This document shows positions 1 to 7,636 of a stretch of 11,588 bases of DNA, piece by piece. Source of the DNA: Methanocalculus sp. MSAO_Arc2. Lineage in GTDB: Archaea; Halobacteriota; Methanomicrobia; Methanomicrobiales; Methanocorpusculaceae. The DNA lies in the NCBI GenBank assembly GCA_003838065.1, contig QZAC01000147.1, positions 1 through 11,588 on the forward strand. The letters run 5' to 3'. The notes under the pieces were generated by a model, which saw nothing but the letters and a program-made list of their open reading frames with translations, was not told where the DNA came from and searched no databases. Made by a program: the position numbers and the translations under genes. Each line of letters begins with the position of its first letter. Positions within the stretch are counted from its first letter, which is position 1.

Positions 1-32
1 CCAAAGCGGGCATGAACGGTGGAGGAAAGACG

Positions 33-287
33 GCTTCAATGGAGCCACTCCCTTTCAGGAGTGGTAAGTCATCTTAAATTATTACGGCAACTACTCGAAA
101 ACCCAGCTTCAATGGAGCCACTCCCTTTCAGGAGTGGTAAGGGTGGAAGATGGCGAAGATCAGGTTTGCGAGTGCGATGCTTCAATGGAGCCACTCCCTT
201 TCAGGAGTGGTAAGAATGTTCTGAGGGAGCTATATCTGTCTCTATTGCAGAGCTTCAATGGAGCCACTCCCTTTCAGGAGTGGTAAG
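33..287 (-). CRISPR. Type I-G CRISPR array, leader-proximal end (4 repeats, 3 spacers)
   Basis: Four identical 36-bp repeats lie at 33-68, 106-141, 179-214 and 252-287. They are separated by three different spacers of exactly 37 bp (69-105, 142-178, 215-251). Bases 1-32 are either a fourth, cut-off spacer or trailer. Each repeat contains a perfect 7-bp stem (CCACTCC with GGAGTGG, 6-nt loop). Read on the minus strand the repeat ends ATTGAAGC, resembling the ATTGAAAC-type 3' end common in type I repeats, and the array then lies downstream of cas2 on the same strand. I therefore orient it minus, with 252-287 as the first repeat after the leader. The crRNA would be cut by the Cas6 part of Csb2. 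The absence of repeat variation fits the young, leader-proximal end of an active array. Orientation is inferred; the repeats are seen directly. Confidence 0.97.
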
Positions 288-567
288 AGCCTCATTTATA
301 TTCATGTTGAGCAATTCCATATTTAGTAATTGCCAACACTTCTGGTTAAGGAGAGATACTATTTGATTCTTTTGTGAAGAGAATAAGATTTCAGAATCAC
401 TTCGTGTGTTTGTCACCGGTTTGAGTGACCAGAGAGATTGTTCTTTATCCTGGCTCCTCTGGCTGAAATATGTAAATATTAAAGATATTTTACCCTCTAC
501 CATTACTCTCATACATTTTCGAGTGGTTCCCTGCATTCCTGTCATCACCTCACCCCTCGATCTTTCA
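288..567 (-). promoter_or_regulatory. Probable CRISPR leader between cas2 and the array
   Basis: This 280-bp stretch has no credible gene and is AT-rich for much of its length. The open frames across it overlap cas2 or the repeats and resemble nothing. Its place between cas2 and the first repeat is where a leader is expected, giving both the promoter for the pre-crRNA and the docking site for new spacers. Candidate TATA-like stretches on the minus strand occur near 474-483 and 295-303, but neither is decisive. A short inverted repeat (GTCAC at 412-416, GTGAC at 425-429) lies in the middle. A CATCAT/ATGATG inverted repeat at 566-580 covers the cas2 stop codon and could form a small hairpin. 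Confidence 0.55.
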
Positions 568-864
568 TCATACGATGATGGCAGAAGGATATTTAACTTC
601 ATGGCGAACACCAATGAATTCGATTCTTCTATCAACCTCACCATCTAGAGGACCGAGATGAATGATCATAATCCTATCTTCATCATGTTTGATGATTTCG
701 CTGAGAGCAGCCACCAGCTCAACTTTACCCTTATTTGAGAGGTTACATCGGAATACTGAATAGTGAAGGCTGTCACCGAATCCTTTCATGGTCTTGTGTA
801 CTGCATAGAGGCGTTTTGGATCAGAAATATCATAACTTACGATATATGCATGGAGCCCTGTCAT
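568..864 (-). CDS. cas2: CRISPR-associated protein Cas2
   Basis: This 98-residue protein has the normal Cas2 length. It acts with Cas1 in the integrase complex that inserts new spacers at the leader end of the array, where a central Cas2 dimer bridges two Cas1 dimers. The first strand reads YIVSYDISDPKR (residues 7-18), the Cas2 ferredoxin-fold start with the conserved aspartate D12. It is followed by a YSVFRC strand and a hydrophobic RIMIIHLGP strand. The start at 864 is the only one that keeps the full fold. It lies 12 bp after the cas4-cas1 stop, with only a weak purine-rich GAGAG stretch upstream, so translational coupling to cas4-cas1 is likely. It is the last gene of the operon. Confidence 0.95.
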   Translation of the reverse strand: MTGLHAYIVSYDISDPKRLYAVHKTMKGFGDSLHYSVFRCNLSNKGKVELVAALSEIIKHDEDRIMIIHLGPLDGEVDRRIEFIGVRHEVKYPSAIIV

Positions 865-876
865 CGTTTCACTCTC

Positions 877-2562
877 TCATCGTGTACAGAATGGTGGGTA
901 TTCTTCAATCTCACCGGAAATCACCCGTGACAGAAGTCTGGCCTGAACCTCAAGAATTCTCCTGTAACTGACCTTATAGCCAAATATCGGGTGTGTTATC
1001 TCTGTAATCATCCTCCTCTCATAGCCCGCAATCACCGTCTTTTTCCCCTGTGGAGTCAGGGTTACTCCGACACCCCTGCATATGAAGTCAGAATCAGAGA
1101 GCTCTCCATTGTTGAACAGGGTGATAGTTGTTGAGTCTGCAAGAAGTGGTCGGAACTCCTCCATGAGATCGAGTGCAAGTGCAGGCCGCCCATATCGTGG
1201 TCGATGGAAGAAACCCAGATATGGATCAAATCCAACTGCAAGGAGTGTAACAAAGACCTCCTTGACCATCACTCCATACAGATAAGATAACACCGCATTG
1301 ATCGGATCTTTTGGCGGTCTTTTATTCCTTTTATCAAAAAAGAAGCTCATATTTGCAGATTTTAGGAGATTATTAAACCGTGAGAAGTAAATCTGGGCCG
1401 CGGCTCCTTCAATCCCAAGCAGATTCTCCGGACAGGGGGCATCCAGAGCATCCTGGGCAAGTCGATTCAGTGTTGCAAGGTATTCCTTTGGTACATCTGT
1501 GTCATTTCTGCGCAGTAAGGTTCTCGCATTTCGAATCTTGCCATTGATGAACTGTCGTGCAATCCCAAGAGATCGAAGCTGATCGCCTGCCCATTCGTAC
1601 TGTTGGATTCGTAGCTCGACATTTTTATGAGTGTTCCCCTGTGATATTCCATAAAACCAGCCTCCATAGGATAAATGGCAGACCGGAATGCCTCTCTGGA
1701 GGATATCAGAGAGAGCAGGAGCTGTTACCCCGACACCTCCAAAGAGAGAGATCTGTGCAACCTCACGTATTTTTGCATCCCCGGTCTTCTCTTTCCGTGA
1801 CCATATCTCCAGGCGATCTCCACGCCTGCGCACCGTCTGACCCTGTCCTATGACATAAAGCGGAACCTGATCATCTCTTGAAGGAAAGAGTCTCCTCACC
1901 GGTTCTGCCAGAACGCTCTCTTCTTCCATCTGCTTCAGGGCATTCACTTCATCGGGAAGACATATTCCTGCAAGAGAGCAACGGATACACTTTGAGCTTC
2001 CATTGAGTGGAGGTGGCATCCTCCCAACTTGTGCCACCTCCCTGAGTGTTTCTATCAGCTCTTCTGTTCTTAAAACGAGCTCTTCATCGAAGGGAATGAC
2101 AACTCGCTTTTTTGATTTAACATAGTAAATTATCCCCTGAGAACAATCAAAGCCATTTTCTCTGAGAACAAGACCCTGAGCACAGAGCTGAACACGTTCA
2201 GGTTCATATGCCCCTTCAGGTATATCCGGAATTGTTCCTCTCTTATAATCAACCGGAGTAACAGATCTCCCCTCCCCTTCAAGGAGGTCGATCCGGCAGA
2301 CAACACCCATCCGATATCCAGTAAGATCGACAGATCTGGCGTGGAATCTCTCTTCCCCTTCCTCCTCCACAGGTACTGTTCCCGATTGTCGATCAACACG
2401 CCTGTGCTGAAACCGACCATCCACCGTATCAACACTATCGACAAACTCCCCCTGAACCCATTCAATGTAACAGAGTCTTGGGCAGTATGTAAATTCATTG
2501 AGCATACGGGCAGGAATGAGGTCAGGAACCCACCCATCCTCTGCAATCGATTCTTTGCTCAT
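877..2562 (-). CDS. cas4-cas1: Cas4-Cas1 fusion protein (spacer selection and integration)
   Basis: This 561-residue protein joins a Cas4 nuclease to the Cas1 integrase, an arrangement known from type I-G (I-U) systems, where Cas4 trims prespacers and checks the PAM before Cas1 integrates them. Cas4 part (about 1-210): C27 with C192, C195 and C201 can form the iron-sulfur cluster, and C31 is an extra nearby cysteine. RecB-like nuclease residues are D92 (RIDLLEG), D105 and K107 (VDYK), followed by a QLCAQ motif at 125-129. Cas1 part (about 230-561): the metal ligands are E385 (GIEGAAAQIYFSRF), H453 (FFHRPRYG), and D465 and E468 (LDLMEEF). All catalytic residues appear present, so both activities are probably intact. 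The start at 2562 has a strong GGGAGG ribosome site at 2566-2571. The 67-bp gap to csb2 is the widest in the operon; I see no clear promoter in it. Confidence 0.96.
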   Translation of the reverse strand: MSKESIAEDGWVPDLIPARMLNEFTYCPRLCYIEWVQGEFVDSVDTVDGRFQHRRVDRQSGTVPVEEEGEERFHARSVDLTGYRMGVVCRIDLLEGEGRSVTPVDYKRGTIPDIPEGAYEPERVQLCAQGLVLRENGFDCSQGIIYYVKSKKRVVIPFDEELVLRTEELIETLREVAQVGRMPPPLNGSSKCIRCSLAGICLPDEVNALKQMEEESVLAEPVRRLFPSRDDQVPLYVIGQGQTVRRRGDRLEIWSRKEKTGDAKIREVAQISLFGGVGVTAPALSDILQRGIPVCHLSYGGWFYGISQGNTHKNVELRIQQYEWAGDQLRSLGIARQFINGKIRNARTLLRRNDTDVPKEYLATLNRLAQDALDAPCPENLLGIEGAAAQIYFSRFNNLLKSANMSFFFDKRNKRPPKDPINAVLSYLYGVMVKEVFVTLLAVGFDPYLGFFHRPRYGRPALALDLMEEFRPLLADSTTITLFNNGELSDSDFICRGVGVTLTPQGKKTVIAGYERRMITEITHPIFGYKVSYRRILEVQARLLSRVISGEIEEYPPFCTR

Positions 2563-2629
2563 AATCCTCCCGTATCAGAATATCTGCTAAATTTGTATCC
2601 TACTCAAACAGATTACATCACAACTCTGC

Positions 2630-4108
2630 TTATGGAGCCGGAATAAAATGCCCAAGACCAAAGTGAGCTCCATAACCAAGAGCTATAGGTCTACTCACCG
2701 GCTCAGCAAAAGTCAGGATGAATCCATACCCCATCTTATCAGGATCTCCCTTTCGATTCCGTCGGAACTCCAGCCACCTGACATGTCTCTTATTTCGCAG
2801 CTCAAGTTTTTCAAGAGGTTCAATCAATACGGGTTCAGGCAGACCATGATACGATGCCTCTCGACGCACTTCGGTTTCCAGCCATTCTGAAAGTGTCCCT
2901 CTTCCCTTACGATAGTGTCGTGGTGGAACAAACGGAGTGGAACTGACAAACCGGGTATCTCCATCAACACCAAGAATCTCCTCCTTCTTCCCCCATTTCA
3001 GAGGTACAAAGAAGATATCGGGTTTGCCATCAGGCTGCCAGATCGTATCTAATCTATCCAGAGCTAACCTCTCCAGATTACTGAAGGGAGTCCTAGATAC
3101 AATAGCAAGATGATCGAGCCATCCGTCATTGTCTCTGTCAAGGGGGAGGACAAAGATATGCTGATGGCCTTTGAGAGGTCTTCCCTCAGTGTCCTTGCCA
3201 CTGAAGAGGGGCGAAATCTTCTCAGGATCACCTGTTACCCGCTTATAAATCCCCATCAGTTTCCGGTGGATACGTTCTGACACCTCAATCGTTGCGGTGA
3301 CCGGGGGTGTCACCTTAGATTCAAGAGCATAGATTACTCCGGTATACTCTGGATTTTTATAGGCTCTCTGAGGAGATGGCCTCACCTTAAAGCACTCTGC
3401 TGAACGCAGATATGTGACATACTGGAATGCAGGCGGAACATTCAGGCAAGCTTTATGCATCTCTGTTGTGGAAAAGGCAAGTGCATCCATCCAATCCAGG
3501 GTTTTTGGCTTATCCTTTTTTGTTTGTGCTTTCTGAATGAATGGATTCATTACATATGTCTCTTCAGGAACAGGGCAGGCAACAATGACAGGATCAAGAT
3601 CATGTACTGATGGCAAGCCACAATCCGGAGCACAATTCCATGGTATACCATCGTCCTCTTGCAGAATCTTAGCTTCAACCCATGACTCTGATCGCCCCAG
3701 GTAATTCAATAGGGAGAGAATTAAATTCAGATCAACCATCTGGGAGTCTGAAAGTCCTGTCTCTTTCCATTTCATGAAGATTGATGCTCGTTTCGAAACA
3801 ACAACAAAAGCATCGAATACCAATTGTTTCTGTGCAACATCCTCCTTATTCTGGCTGAGAAACGATCGTGTGTGGGAGGCATGCGCATCAGGCAGATAGT
3901 AAAGAGGTGTTTCGGACGCTAGAGCCTCAAAAAGGGGTCGGACCCTTCCCTCAGGCCATTCAGGAAGCTTACGCTTCCATACATCATAGAGAGCTCGTAT
4001 TAGTCTGTATGGTGATGGTGGCCATTCAACCACTCCTTCATTTACGTTTCGACCCCATGGAGTTGCATGAAACCGGCCCGTTAAAAAGTTCAGCTCAATC
4101 GCGAGCAT
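2630..4108 (-). CDS. csb2: Csb2, type I-G Cas5-Cas6 fusion (crRNA processing and 5'-end subunit)
   Basis: This 492-residue protein resembles the GSU0054/Csb2 family, which combines a Cas5-like subunit with a Cas6-like endoribonuclease. The N-terminal part carries the family opening (LNFLTGRFHATPWGR, residues 6-20) and a WPPSPYRLIRAL helix (29-40). The C-terminal half (about 265-492) begins a second RNA-binding module with a KGHQHIF motif (313-319; H315, H317), then DGWLDH (328-333), and ends in a glycine-rich loop, ALGYGAHFGLGH (476-487), typical of Cas6-like proteins. Histidines such as H315, H317, H482 and H487 are candidates for catalysis, but I cannot say which acts. No separate cas6 is present, so this protein should process the pre-crRNA. 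The start at 4108 is supported by GGAGG at 4119-4123. It lies 17 bp after csb1. Confidence 0.9.
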   Translation of the reverse strand: MLAIELNFLTGRFHATPWGRNVNEGVVEWPPSPYRLIRALYDVWKRKLPEWPEGRVRPLFEALASETPLYYLPDAHASHTRSFLSQNKEDVAQKQLVFDAFVVVSKRASIFMKWKETGLSDSQMVDLNLILSLLNYLGRSESWVEAKILQEDDGIPWNCAPDCGLPSVHDLDPVIVACPVPEETYVMNPFIQKAQTKKDKPKTLDWMDALAFSTTEMHKACLNVPPAFQYVTYLRSAECFKVRPSPQRAYKNPEYTGVIYALESKVTPPVTATIEVSERIHRKLMGIYKRVTGDPEKISPLFSGKDTEGRPLKGHQHIFVLPLDRDNDGWLDHLAIVSRTPFSNLERLALDRLDTIWQPDGKPDIFFVPLKWGKKEEILGVDGDTRFVSSTPFVPPRHYRKGRGTLSEWLETEVRREASYHGLPEPVLIEPLEKLELRNKRHVRWLEFRRNRKGDPDKMGYGFILTFAEPVSRPIALGYGAHFGLGHFIPAP

Positions 4109-4125
4109 CGTAATTATTCCTCCGG

Positions 4126-5151
4126 TTAGTCTGCATCTTCTGTACCGGCAGTCGTCTTATCGGTGTCCTTTGCCATTTTAACCTTGGTTACAATCTCTGT
4201 GACGGTGGGGTCGGCAAAAAGCCCTTTCTCTTGACAAATAGCGATCTTCTTCTGAATAAACTTCAAGAGATCTGACTCTTTAGGAATGGTATACTCATTT
4301 GGAGCAGTCACTCTGGGTATTCCATCGACGATAAAATCGCATGCTGTTCTCAAGCGAAGCCCACATCCCAGAAATCGTTGAATTTTGTAGAGTCCAAGAG
4401 CAATGAGGAGATCCCGTGCATTACTATCCAGGCCATATCCGTTCAGGAGGGCGAGATCAAGGTTAAAGTATGCAACAGTTTTCCCGGCACTATATTCAGT
4501 ACGGTGATAGGGGACATTTCCATAGACATTTTTATCATAATTCTCTGCCCGTATCTTCCCGGTTGGGTCAAGAGGATTATTCTTCACACCACCTGATGCA
4601 ACCTCACGGATATCCTCTGCCTCGATAAAACCTGTCAGTACTCTCTGAACTTTTACTCTGCCATCTTCGAGGTTAGCCATAAAAGCTCCGTGAAGGAGAG
4701 AGTTTGGATCATAATAGACGAAAGCTTCTGCAATCTTCTTCCAGTTAAGTGGTTTTCCTTTTGAATACCCTGCCTTATCCTTAAATTTCGCTTTGAAGTC
4801 CTCATTGCTTATGATAAACGGGGAATTGATCCGGTGAGCCTCAATAAGTGAACTGGTCTCCGTTTCAACTTCCCCAAGCAATCTAACGTGAATATAGGGG
4901 ATTCCTTCAAGTTCCTCAGCAATAAGTGGTCCTGACCCCTTAAGACAGGTCTGCTCAAGCCGGTTTGCAACCGACTGTGCGGATTCTACCAGAAGCATTC
5001 TTTTATTATCAGGGGTATCATACACCGCAGCTCCAAGATCCGGAAATCCGGTGGGCTGGAATCTGTCACCCTGTATGGGTTTGAGATCAGCTTCGATCAG
5101 AAGGCGGGGAGATTTACTGAGTTTTTCCATGTTGATGTCGTTTTCTGTCAT
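4126..5151 (-). CDS. csb1: Csb1, type I-G Cas7-like backbone subunit
   Basis: This 341-residue protein matches the GSU0053/Csb1 family, which acts as the Cas7 backbone binding the crRNA spacer in several copies. Recognisable family stretches are LLIEADLKPIQGDRFQPTGFP (residues 17-37), LLVESAQSVANRLE (53-66), SLLHGAFMA (151-159), NNPLDPTGKIRAE (191-203), HRTEYSAGKTVAYFNLDLAL (216-235) and IQRFLGCGLRLRTACDF (257-273). The C-terminal tail after about residue 325 is charged and low in complexity (KMAKDTDKTTAGTEDAD) and probably flexible. The start at 5151 has an AAAGG-type site upstream. A second methionine at residue 8 has no ribosome site, so I kept the longer form. It sits 19 bp after csx17 and 17 bp before csb2, consistent with stoichiometric expression in one message. 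Confidence 0.92.
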   Translation of the reverse strand: MTENDINMEKLSKSPRLLIEADLKPIQGDRFQPTGFPDLGAAVYDTPDNKRMLLVESAQSVANRLEQTCLKGSGPLIAEELEGIPYIHVRLLGEVETETSSLIEAHRINSPFIISNEDFKAKFKDKAGYSKGKPLNWKKIAEAFVYYDPNSLLHGAFMANLEDGRVKVQRVLTGFIEAEDIREVASGGVKNNPLDPTGKIRAENYDKNVYGNVPYHRTEYSAGKTVAYFNLDLALLNGYGLDSNARDLLIALGLYKIQRFLGCGLRLRTACDFIVDGIPRVTAPNEYTIPKESDLLKFIQKKIAICQEKGLFADPTVTEIVTKVKMAKDTDKTTAGTEDAD

Positions 5152-5170
5152 GTTAATACCTTTAATAAAA

Positions 5171-7636
5171 TTAAGAGGAGTTCTTCTCCTCGGGTTTTAA
5201 TACAAGTTTCATCAGCTCTCGTTCACCCCTCATAGGTATAAGAAGGGTAGAAGCAATCCGCAGACCGTCATCTCCATCCGGAAATGCAGTGGTCATGGGT
5301 GTGAATCCTGTTGCTCGTAGTCGACGTCCAGCGATGGTGCATGCATCATTGATGCGACCCGCCCGAAGGAGTGGAATGATCGAGGACTCAGGTTTGATAA
5401 TTATCCTTTCACCATCTTTCTCGATTCCGCCTGGAAGGAAGAGAAGTTTGAGCAGGGCAAAAGATCGGGGGAGTGACCTTTGGTAATCTTTCTGTTGCCA
5501 CCCATTTTTACCCCTCAATTTCCATCTAATGTCTGAGACAACCGTTTTATCACTCCATTTGATCCATGTCATACCAAAGAGAAGATCCTCGATACGTGAC
5601 TCATCTACGCTCCCTTCAATGAATGCATTGATATCATCTGGTATGATCTGAATCGATCCCCATAAGGGATTAGATTGCGTCCCGGATTTTTCTGCATCCA
5701 TCATTCTTCGTATTAGCACTGATGCAAGGCGTGCAGTAAATGAATTCCCCTCCCATGCTGTCTGCCCTCTTCCTTCACTCCACTTCCATGGTTGAACCGG
5801 ATCAACAGGAGCAATATTGGCCCTTATAGGACCGACACCCCCTGTTGCACCAATTGAAGCCAGAGCTGTTGCAATTCGCAACTCGATACTCCCGTCATCA
5901 GCAGCAAGTATCCATTTTGGGCTCAGTCCTGAGAGTGGGCGATGAACAATGGGTTTATTACTATATCCACCCTTACCCATCGATGTCATGTTCTTACCCA
6001 GATCCTGTGGGCGATGAACAATGGGTTTATTACTATATCCACTCTGAGCAATGATCCGTTCAAGGTGTCCGATTGCTGCGATAAGCTTTCTGACATTTGT
6101 TGCCCCTCCATGCAACAGGGTAGTATAGATGGCATCATCCACATTTCTCCGTGCAGAAGAGAGTTTTGCAGGAGCATCATCATCCTTGACGATGATCTTT
6201 GCTAAGATGGGTATAAGTTCCCGCACCAGATCACTTTCAGATCTGATCTGTACCGGGAACCGTCCTACTGGTAATGCAACATAATTATCCCCACGTCTTT
6301 TCAGGAGACTGTAGCGTACAAATTCGGTAATACCCCGATCAACGCCGAGGGAGGTTGCTGCCTCAGCAAACTCTATTCCGTTCGAAGCAGATTTCTGTCC
6401 GACATCTGCCCTCCCTTCGCTCAGAAGCAATCGGATTTCACGATAACTTGCTGGACGTCTCCACAATGGGGCCCATATCTCAGCCCTTGCATCTTCTTTA
6501 TCAGATGAGGAATTGTATCCTACTGGTGTTGATCGTACGGTAAAGGGGCTTCTGAGATACCCGCCTCCAGCTGACTTCTGGCGTCGTGCAACTGAGCTAG
6601 CCCATGATACCGCTCCTTCCATAGTGAGGATATACGTCCATGGATTTACAGGGAAATTTTTCGTTTCGATCTCAGCACCCTGATTATATCCACCGGCCCG
6701 CCCGGGATCATACTGACCTACACTGGCAAACTGAAGTTGTTCTGTCGGATCATCAAAGAGGGCATTACTTAGAAGACTCTCTGATCCCTCAGAATGCTCA
6801 AGGAGCATGCCCTTGATATTTTTCATAAAACCATTCGAATAATCAAGCCTGCCTTCGTTACCACCTGTTCCCAGGATTGGCGGGCTTTGGGACTTACCTT
6901 CCGGATCAAGTATCAGGGCTGCATCAATCCACTCCACCGCCCGATCATTGAGGCGATCCCTGCATGCAGCTATTATCTGCTCTTTTCCAGAACCTCTTTT
7001 AATGGCTTTAATCTGATTCCTAACCTTTTTTGCAGACGCTATCAGCTTTTTTATCGCATTTGCCCGCTTTTTCTCACTTTGAGATGCATTTCTTGGAATG
7101 GTTGCCTTAATGTCGAGCTCTTCAATGGTCAGGGCCAGAAGATTCTCATCGGGAGATAGGAGTGGTACAAGACCCGCCTGTAGAATCGTATCATTGATGG
7201 GGGTGAGATATTTCTCCTTCGTCTTTCCTTTGCTTTTATCAGCCTTCTGCTGCAACTGATCTAGCAACTCTTTGATCGGGAAGGTGACATCCGGCATCTC
7301 AGGGAATGTCTGGATTTCTCTGATAGCTTTTTGATACTCTGAAAAACGATCTGAATCACTGGCTAATAAAGCGTTCATCCCCTCGGTATTGTCACCCTCA
7401 TAAAAACCGCTCCCACCACCCCACGGCGAAACGATTGGTGTCGGAATATACTCACTGAGGAAGAACTCCACCAACCCTTCCCTATCCAGAACAGAGTCCA
7501 GATGGAAGATTCCTTTCTCCCACCATCCCCGTGCGTCCGGGTCTTTCTGTTCACTGACAAGCCTGAGGACTGCAAGGGCCGTCAGATATGATGAGAGTGG
7601 CTCTGCTCTGCATCCATCAAGACGTAATCTGGTCAT
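5171..7636 (-). CDS. csx17: Csx17, type I-G large subunit (Cas8-like)
   Basis: This 821-residue protein belongs to the GSU0052/Csx17 family, which occupies the Cas8 position in the type I-G effector and is expected to take part in PAM recognition and Cas3 recruitment. Family features are the opening LRLDGCRAEPLSSYLTALAV (4-23), PWGGGSGF (71-78), LGTGGNEGRLDYSNGFM (255-271), GQYDPGRAGGYNQG (307-320), NPWTYILTMEGA (331-342), the LWRRPASYREIRLLLSEGR block (391-409) and LSPKWILAADDGSIELRIA (571-589). Residues 130-215 are lysine-rich, with possible coiled-coil or nucleic-acid-binding character. Its ATG overlaps the cas3 stop (ATGA, 7633-7636), indicating translational coupling. The oddity is residues 533-567, where GYSNKPIVHRP appears twice, 24 residues apart, encoded by identical 36-bp DNA. 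The second copy leads into the normal LSPKW motif, so the added segment looks like a recent insertion or duplication that kept the frame. Confidence 0.92.
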   Translation of the reverse strand: MTRLRLDGCRAEPLSSYLTALAVLRLVSEQKDPDARGWWEKGIFHLDSVLDREGLVEFFLSEYIPTPIVSPWGGGSGFYEGDNTEGMNALLASDSDRFSEYQKAIREIQTFPEMPDVTFPIKELLDQLQQKADKSKGKTKEKYLTPINDTILQAGLVPLLSPDENLLALTIEELDIKATIPRNASQSEKKRANAIKKLIASAKKVRNQIKAIKRGSGKEQIIAACRDRLNDRAVEWIDAALILDPEGKSQSPPILGTGGNEGRLDYSNGFMKNIKGMLLEHSEGSESLLSNALFDDPTEQLQFASVGQYDPGRAGGYNQGAEIETKNFPVNPWTYILTMEGAVSWASSVARRQKSAGGGYLRSPFTVRSTPVGYNSSSDKEDARAEIWAPLWRRPASYREIRLLLSEGRADVGQKSASNGIEFAEAATSLGVDRGITEFVRYSLLKRRGDNYVALPVGRFPVQIRSESDLVRELIPILAKIIVKDDDAPAKLSSARRNVDDAIYTTLLHGGATNVRKLIAAIGHLERIIAQSGYSNKPIVHRPQDLGKNMTSMGKGGYSNKPIVHRPLSGLSPKWILAADDGSIELRIATALASIGATGGVGPIRANIAPVDPVQPWKWSEGRGQTAWEGNSFTARLASVLIRRMMDAEKSGTQSNPLWGSIQIIPDDINAFIEGSVDESRIEDLLFGMTWIKWSDKTVVSDIRWKLRGKNGWQQKDYQRSLPRSFALLKLLFLPGGIEKDGERIIIKPESSIIPLLRAGRINDACTIAGRRLRATGFTPMTTAFPDGDDGLRIASTLLIPMRGERELMKLVLKPEEKNSS
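5935..6042. repeat. Perfect 36-bp direct repeat pair with 36-bp spacing inside csx17
   Basis: Copies at 5935-5970 and 6007-6042 are identical over 36 bp and diverge immediately outside. The segment between them (5971-6006) is also 36 bp, giving a 72-bp period that preserves the csx17 frame (24 codons). Each copy begins GTGG and ends CCAC, so its ends are inverted. Both encode GYSNKPIVHRP. The lack of any silent difference suggests a recent event. The sequence has no relation to the array repeat at 33-287 and I saw no third copy in the window. Confidence 0.95.

Noticed and set aside
19..213. 64-codon plus-strand open frame
   Set aside because: It is a translation of CRISPR repeats and spacers.
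69..251. Self-targeting spacers against genes in this window
   Set aside because: Reading the three spacers and the partial one against both strands by eye gave no convincing match; a computed search was not possible.
255..644. 129-codon open frame on the minus strand across the leader
   Set aside because: It overlaps the array repeat at one end and cas2 at the other, resembles no family, and is best explained as chance in the leader.
406..648. 80-codon plus-strand open frame in the leader and the end of cas2
   Set aside because: It runs antisense into cas2, has no ribosome site that I trust, and shows no recognisable features.
1557..1853. 98-codon plus-strand frame, and similar antisense frames within cas4-cas1, csb2, csx17 and cas3
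   Set aside because: Each is wholly contained in a convincing cas gene on the other strand and has biased, family-less sequence.
5935..6042. A true second CRISPR array inside csx17
   Set aside because: There are only two copies, no leader, and the sequence stays in frame and codes for protein, so I list it as a repeat pair rather than an array.
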